A DNA stretch of 8,877 nt, taken from positions 1 to 8,877 of the forward strand of contig DYCF01000076.1 in the NCBI GenBank assembly GCA_019418225.1, read 5' to 3'. The translations under genes were made by a program, and so were the position numbers. The stretch comes from Clostridiales bacterium. Lineage in GTDB: Bacteria; Bacillota; Clostridia; Lachnospirales; Cellulosilyticaceae. The notes beneath the pieces are model-generated. The model made no database searches and had not been told where the DNA came from. It worked only from the letters and a program-made list of their open reading frames with translations. How positions within the stretch are numbered: the stretch's first letter is position 1; each line of letters opens with the position of its first letter. This document shows positions 6,517 to 8,877 of the stretch, piece by piece.

Positions 6517-7620
6517 TTATCTACTTATTATAGATATAATTTTATCCATTTCTGATAGTTGAATTTCCTCATAAAATGGTAAAGTTAAAATCTGAGATGC
6601 AATCTTTCGTGCTCTACTAAGTTCATTATATTTGTACTTATTTTTGAAACATACTTGATCAGCTGTTAAAGGATAGAAATATTTTCTTGAATAAACATCA
6701 TTTTCCTTTAATAAATCATATAATTGATCTCTATTTATATGATATTCTTCAGTAATACGAATAGGAAAATAAGAATAATTTCTACAAACATCATCATTTT
6801 CCTCAAAAAAAGTTATACCTTTGATATCCATTAATGCATTCTTATAATATTCATATTTCTTCTTTCTTTCGGATAAGCTTTTATTAATATACTTAAGATT
6901 ACATAAGCCCATTGCTGCACAAAATTCATTCATTTTAGCATTAGCACCAATATCACTTACTATTTCTTCGCCACGAATCCCAAAGTTTTTTAAATTATAT
7001 AATTTTTCATATATTTCAGGTTTTGAAAATGTAACTGCTCCACCTTCTATAGTATTAAATACTTTTGTTGCATGAAAACTAAAGATAGAAGCATCTCCAT
7101 AAGCACCAATTCCTTTACTTTTATATTTTACTCCAAATGCATGAGCTGCATCATAAATCACTTTAAGCCCATATTTCCATGCAATATGCTCTATAGCCTC
7201 TATATTGCAGACATTTCCATAAACATGTACAGGCAGAATAGCTACTGTTTTTTCCGTAATTAAATTTTCAATCTGCGATTCATCTATAGTCCCATCAGTT
7301 TCTTTAATATCACAAAATACTGGACAAAGATGATTTCTAACTATTGCATGCGTCGTTGAAATAAAAGTAAATGGCGTAGTTATAACTTCTGATCCTTCCG
7401 GAAAATCAAATGACTGAATTGCCATTTCCAGTGCCATATGACCATTTACCATTAAAGACAACAATGGAACTTGTAAGTACTCTCGTAACTCTTCCTCTAA
7501 CTCCCTATGATATACCCCCATATTAGTAATAAGATGTGAATCCCAAAGAGGCCGTATTTTTTCAATATATTCCTCATATGTCGGCATAGATGTCCTCGTA
7601 ACAAAAATTTTTTTCTTCAT
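6517..7620 (-). CDS. DegT/DnrJ/EryC1/StrS-family sugar aminotransferase
   Basis: A 367-residue PLP-dependent aminotransferase of normal family length. Signatures in order: LITNMGVYHRELEEEL (30-45), NGHMALEMAI (59-68) in the cofactor phosphate-binding region, PVHVYGN (130-136), DAAH (157-160) with the pyridine-binding D157, and SFHATKVFNTIEGG (181-194) with the Schiff-base lysine K186. The N-terminal TRTSMPTYEEYIEKIRPLWD resembles enzymes that convert dTDP-4-keto-6-deoxyglucose to a 4-amino-4,6-dideoxy sugar (VioA-like), so a 4-amino sugar nucleotide is the likely product; the exact sugar is not certain. The ATG at 7620 follows GAGG at a suitable distance. It is the first gene of the cluster. 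No nucleotidyltransferase or 4,6-dehydratase is present in the window, so the 4-keto precursor must come from elsewhere. Confidence 0.9.
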   Translation of the reverse strand: MKKKIFVTRTSMPTYEEYIEKIRPLWDSHLITNMGVYHRELEEELREYLQVPLLSLMVNGHMALEMAIQSFDFPEGSEVITTPFTFISTTHAIVRNHLCPVFCDIKETDGTIDESQIENLITEKTVAILPVHVYGNVCNIEAIEHIAWKYGLKVIYDAAHAFGVKYKSKGIGAYGDASIFSFHATKVFNTIEGGAVTFSKPEIYEKLYNLKNFGIRGEEIVSDIGANAKMNEFCAAMGLCNLKYINKSLSERKKKYEYYKNALMDIKGITFFEENDDVCRNYSYFPIRITEEYHINRDQLYDLLKENDVYSRKYFYPLTADQVCFKNKYKYNELSRARKIASQILTLPFYEEIQLSEMDKIISIISR

Positions 7621-7697
7621 TATTATGTCCTCACAGCTAGTATATATATTTTTTTTGTTTAATTTTAAGAATATAAAGCTTTATCCTCCTTATTTAC

Positions 7698-7930
7698 TTA
7701 TCCCTTAACGCCAATCTGAAGTGAATTATCATCAAATGTATTTTTTCTCCCTGATTCAACCCTGTGACTATATATCCCATTTATTGCGATTATCAATCCT
7801 ACTAGGTTGTCTCCCGTGGAATTAATTTATATCCTGATGATAATCATTCTAATGCCTTAGATAAATTATTATTTGCTTTATTCAAATACCCTATTGCTGT
7901 TAATGTATCAATATTTGTATCAACTGTTAT
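7698..7930 (-). pseudogene. Flagellin pseudogene (degraded N-terminal fragment)
   Basis: The minus strand reads ITVDTNIDTLTAIGYLNKAN and then NNLSKALE (7930-7847), which aligns with the flagellin D0 N-terminus (M-R-[IV]-N-T-N-I-S-A-L-...-NNLSKALE-R-LSSGYKIN). The expected start codon is ATA. A TGA (7846-7844) stands exactly where flagellins carry R or K, followed in the same frame by LSSGYK. One missing base then shifts the frame, after which NSTGDNLVGLIIA continues the motif (compare N-x-A-G-D-[DN]-A-A-G-L-A-I). The frame runs to DNSLQIG and a stop at 7698; LQIG occurs well after the D0 region in flagellins, so an internal stretch is apparently deleted. The D2/D3 and C-terminal parts are absent. 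A GGGAG at 7938-7934 may be the old ribosome binding site. A reading frame extending upstream to 8047 is not flagellin and is probably fortuitous. Confidence 0.82.
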
Positions 7931-8035
7931 ATTCTCCCTATTTATACATCGTCTTATTTTAATCTTTATTAAGACTTCTAAATATAATTTTTTAAAGTTT
8001 TTCGTCATGTATCTAAAAAGAGTTGTATTCCTTTT

Positions 8036-8414
8036 ATGATTGTACATATAGGAAATTCTGCAGTTGAAATATCAGAGTACATTGATACAGAGCTATTCGC
8101 ATCTGTAGTTAGCCGAATCTTTGACATCTCAGCACGAATCACAGACAAAACAGCTGAATGAAGTGAATCAAAAGATGAATTTCAATAGCAAACAATTACA
8201 ATGGATCTTTAATGAGGCAAAAATAGTGATTGCTTGTAAATATATTATTGATCCAATCCTAGGACAAGTCTATCCTCAAGATGAAGAAATGGAGAAGTTA
8301 TCTTTTGCACAGGTACCTTCTTCAAATCTTAACACCCTAGTAAACCTGGTATTACGTGGTTATGATACTAGATTTCAAAATAGATTTAAAGGGTTGTATG
8401 GAAAATATCTTTAA
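8036..8414 (+). pseudogene. Frameshifted unknown reading frame, possible gene remnant
   Basis: Two overlapping plus-strand frames seem to form one broken gene. The first begins at ATG 8036 (MIVHIGNSAVEISEYIDTEL...) and stops at 8161. The second, open from 8109, runs QLNEVNQKMNFNSKQLQWIF and on to a stop at 8414. A single-base shift near 8150 would join them into about 125 residues: a helical, possibly coiled-coil start, then a segment with DPILGQVYPQDEE and LVLRGYDTRFQNRFK. Neither frame has a good ribosome binding site. A third short frame (8398-8499, ending with a histidine-rich HHFHHHAENS stretch) continues in another phase. I do not recognise the family. It could be a decayed gene or chance open frames; the direction opposes the cluster. 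Confidence 0.35.
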
Positions 8415-8738
8415 CAATTATATAGGTTTTGATTTTACATATCCTAAATGTGAACCACATCACTTCCATCACCATGCTGAAAACTCAACATTCTTATAGA
8501 ACATACCTTATTTGAAAAATTTATAGTTCTTATCAACTGGAACTCACTTCAGAAACATACTATTAAACTAAGCATGCTATTAGTTTATTCATCTTTACTG
8601 GGTAAATATAAAAATTACTTTTTTGAAGTTACACAGCATATTTTAATACTATAAATGAATGGAAATTTTAGTTAGTAACTAAATAGTATTGTATATATAA
8701 TTCATTCTTTAAAATATTATCTTTCCTAAATAAAAAAA
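8415..8738. other. Intergenic DNA without a recognisable gene
   Basis: About 320 AT-rich bases. A plus-strand frame stays open from roughly 8480 to the TAA near 8650 (with IEHTLFEKFIVLINW) but has no start codon or ribosome binding site. It may be the decayed tail of the remnant at 8036-8414. A perfect 15-base palindrome sits at 8668-8682. Nothing else was found on either strand. Confidence 0.5.
8668..8682. repeat. Perfect 15-base palindrome
   Basis: TTAGTTA-G-TAACTAA has two 7-base arms around one G, the size and shape of a dimeric repressor operator. A TATAAT hexamer follows at 8696-8701 on the plus strand but lacks a good -35 box. No gene is clearly controlled by it, so an operator role is only a possibility. 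Confidence 0.35.
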
Positions 8739-8752
8739 GTGGCTCCGCCACG
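8739..8752 (-). terminator. Minus-strand intrinsic terminator
   Basis: In minus-strand sense GTGGC (8751-8747) pairs with GCCAC (8743-8739) around a GGA loop, followed by seven T (8738-8732). It would end transcription arriving from genes right of the window and so separates them from the glycan cluster. It lies directly after the larger hairpin at 8757-8791, and the two may act in series. Confidence 0.6.
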
Positions 8753-8756
8753 TTAA

Positions 8757-8796
8757 GCAACTTATAGTCTACTTATCATACTATAAGTTGCTTTTT
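8757..8796 (+). terminator. Plus-strand intrinsic terminator, 12-bp stem
   Basis: GCAACTTATAGT (8757-8768) pairs perfectly with ACTATAAGTTGC (8780-8791) across an 11-base loop, then TTTTTGATTCTTTT follows. It ends plus-strand transcription coming from the 8036-8650 region. That supports the view that a real plus-strand gene once stood there. On the minus strand the same hairpin lacks its own T-run but is followed by the terminator at 8739-8752. Confidence 0.6.
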
Positions 8797-8877
8797 GATT
8801 CTTTTCTCTTTTTCTGATATACCTATCATAAGCGTAAACTTAAAACTAAATCTTTCCAGTAACAAAAATAATAAAAA
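8776..8877 (-). CDS. Possible C-terminal end of an upstream gene, unidentified
   Basis: A minus-strand frame is open from the right edge to a TGA at 8778-8776, giving 33 residues. They comprise a very hydrophobic stretch (FLLFLLLERFSFKFTLMIGI) followed by a lysine-rich tail ending KKQLIV. This pattern would suit the last membrane helix and cytoplasmic tail of a membrane protein. The stop lies inside the hairpin loop at 8757-8791, just ahead of the minus-strand terminator, which is where a gene end is expected. The sequence does not resemble ribosomal protein L1, the usual gene upstream of rplJ. With only 33 residues it may be chance. Confidence 0.3.
   Translation of the reverse strand, partial: FLLFLLLERFSFKFTLMIGISEKEKRIKKQLIV

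Noticed and set aside
7072..7263. Plus-strand open frame of 63 codons
   Set aside because: Antisense to the aminotransferase catalytic region, including the K186 motif; no supporting signals.
7946..7972. Possible sigma-28 flagellin promoter (TTAA, 15-base spacer, GACGATGT, minus strand)
   Set aside because: Both boxes deviate from TAAA and GCCGATAA, and the start would leave only about 9 bases before the old start codon, too short for the ribosome binding site.
7844..8047. Minus-strand 67-codon frame as an intact small gene
   Set aside because: Its last 28 codons are the flagellin N-terminus interrupted by a nonsense codon, and its first 39 codons have no ribosome binding site or recognisable content, so it is part of a pseudogene and upstream DNA.
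1..8877. CRISPR arrays, tRNA or rRNA genes, insertion sequences
   Set aside because: I saw no regularly spaced repeats, tRNA-like cloverleaf, rRNA sequence, transposase motifs or terminal inverted repeats on either strand.

Overview
This is an AT-rich window that reads like a low-GC Firmicute, probably class Clostridia. The evidence is the low GC, AGGAGG-type ribosome binding sites, TTG and GTG starts backed by strong Shine-Dalgarno sequences, a Firmicutes-type ribosomal protein L10 leader, and a decayed clostridial/bacillar-type flagellin. I cannot name the genus. Almost all coding capacity is on the minus strand, so transcription runs from high to low coordinates.

Layout, read in the direction of transcription. 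The right edge (8776-8877) holds a possible C-terminal tail of an upstream gene, with hairpin terminators at 8739-8796. From 8036 to about 8650 there are only broken plus-strand reading frames of unknown origin. Positions 7698-7930 hold a flagellin pseudogene: the N-terminal D0 region is recognisable, but it has lost its start codon and carries a nonsense codon, a frameshift and an apparent internal deletion. Next comes a seven-gene co-directional cluster (7620 down to 641): DegT-family sugar aminotransferase, radical SAM enzyme A, family 2 glycosyltransferase, WbqC-like protein, radical SAM enzyme B, polysaccharide pyruvyl transferase-family protein and GNAT acetyltransferase. After about 330 bases of featureless DNA come a consensus sigma-A promoter, an L10 leader with an intrinsic terminator, and the first 22 codons of rplJ (ribosomal protein L10), which runs off the left edge.

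How the genes may work together (inference). The aminotransferase would make a 4-amino-deoxy nucleotide sugar from a 4-keto sugar. The GNAT protein could N-acylate it, and the glycosyltransferase could transfer it. The pyruvyl transferase-family protein could add a pyruvate ketal, giving an acidic glycan. The two radical SAM proteins share a CxxxCxxC site and four further cysteines with identical spacing (18, 48, 3). That layout resembles the Twitch-type auxiliary-cluster enzymes such as BtrN, which oxidises an aminocyclitol alcohol. Two such enzymes beside a WbqC-like protein of unknown function suggest an unusual sugar. The flagellin relic immediately upstream makes a former or present flagellin-glycosylation locus plausible, but a capsule or other surface glycan fits the gene content equally well.

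The most interesting items are the duplicated radical SAM pair inside a sugar-modification operon, the flagellin relic next to it, and the possible alternative pairing inside the L10 leader terminator.
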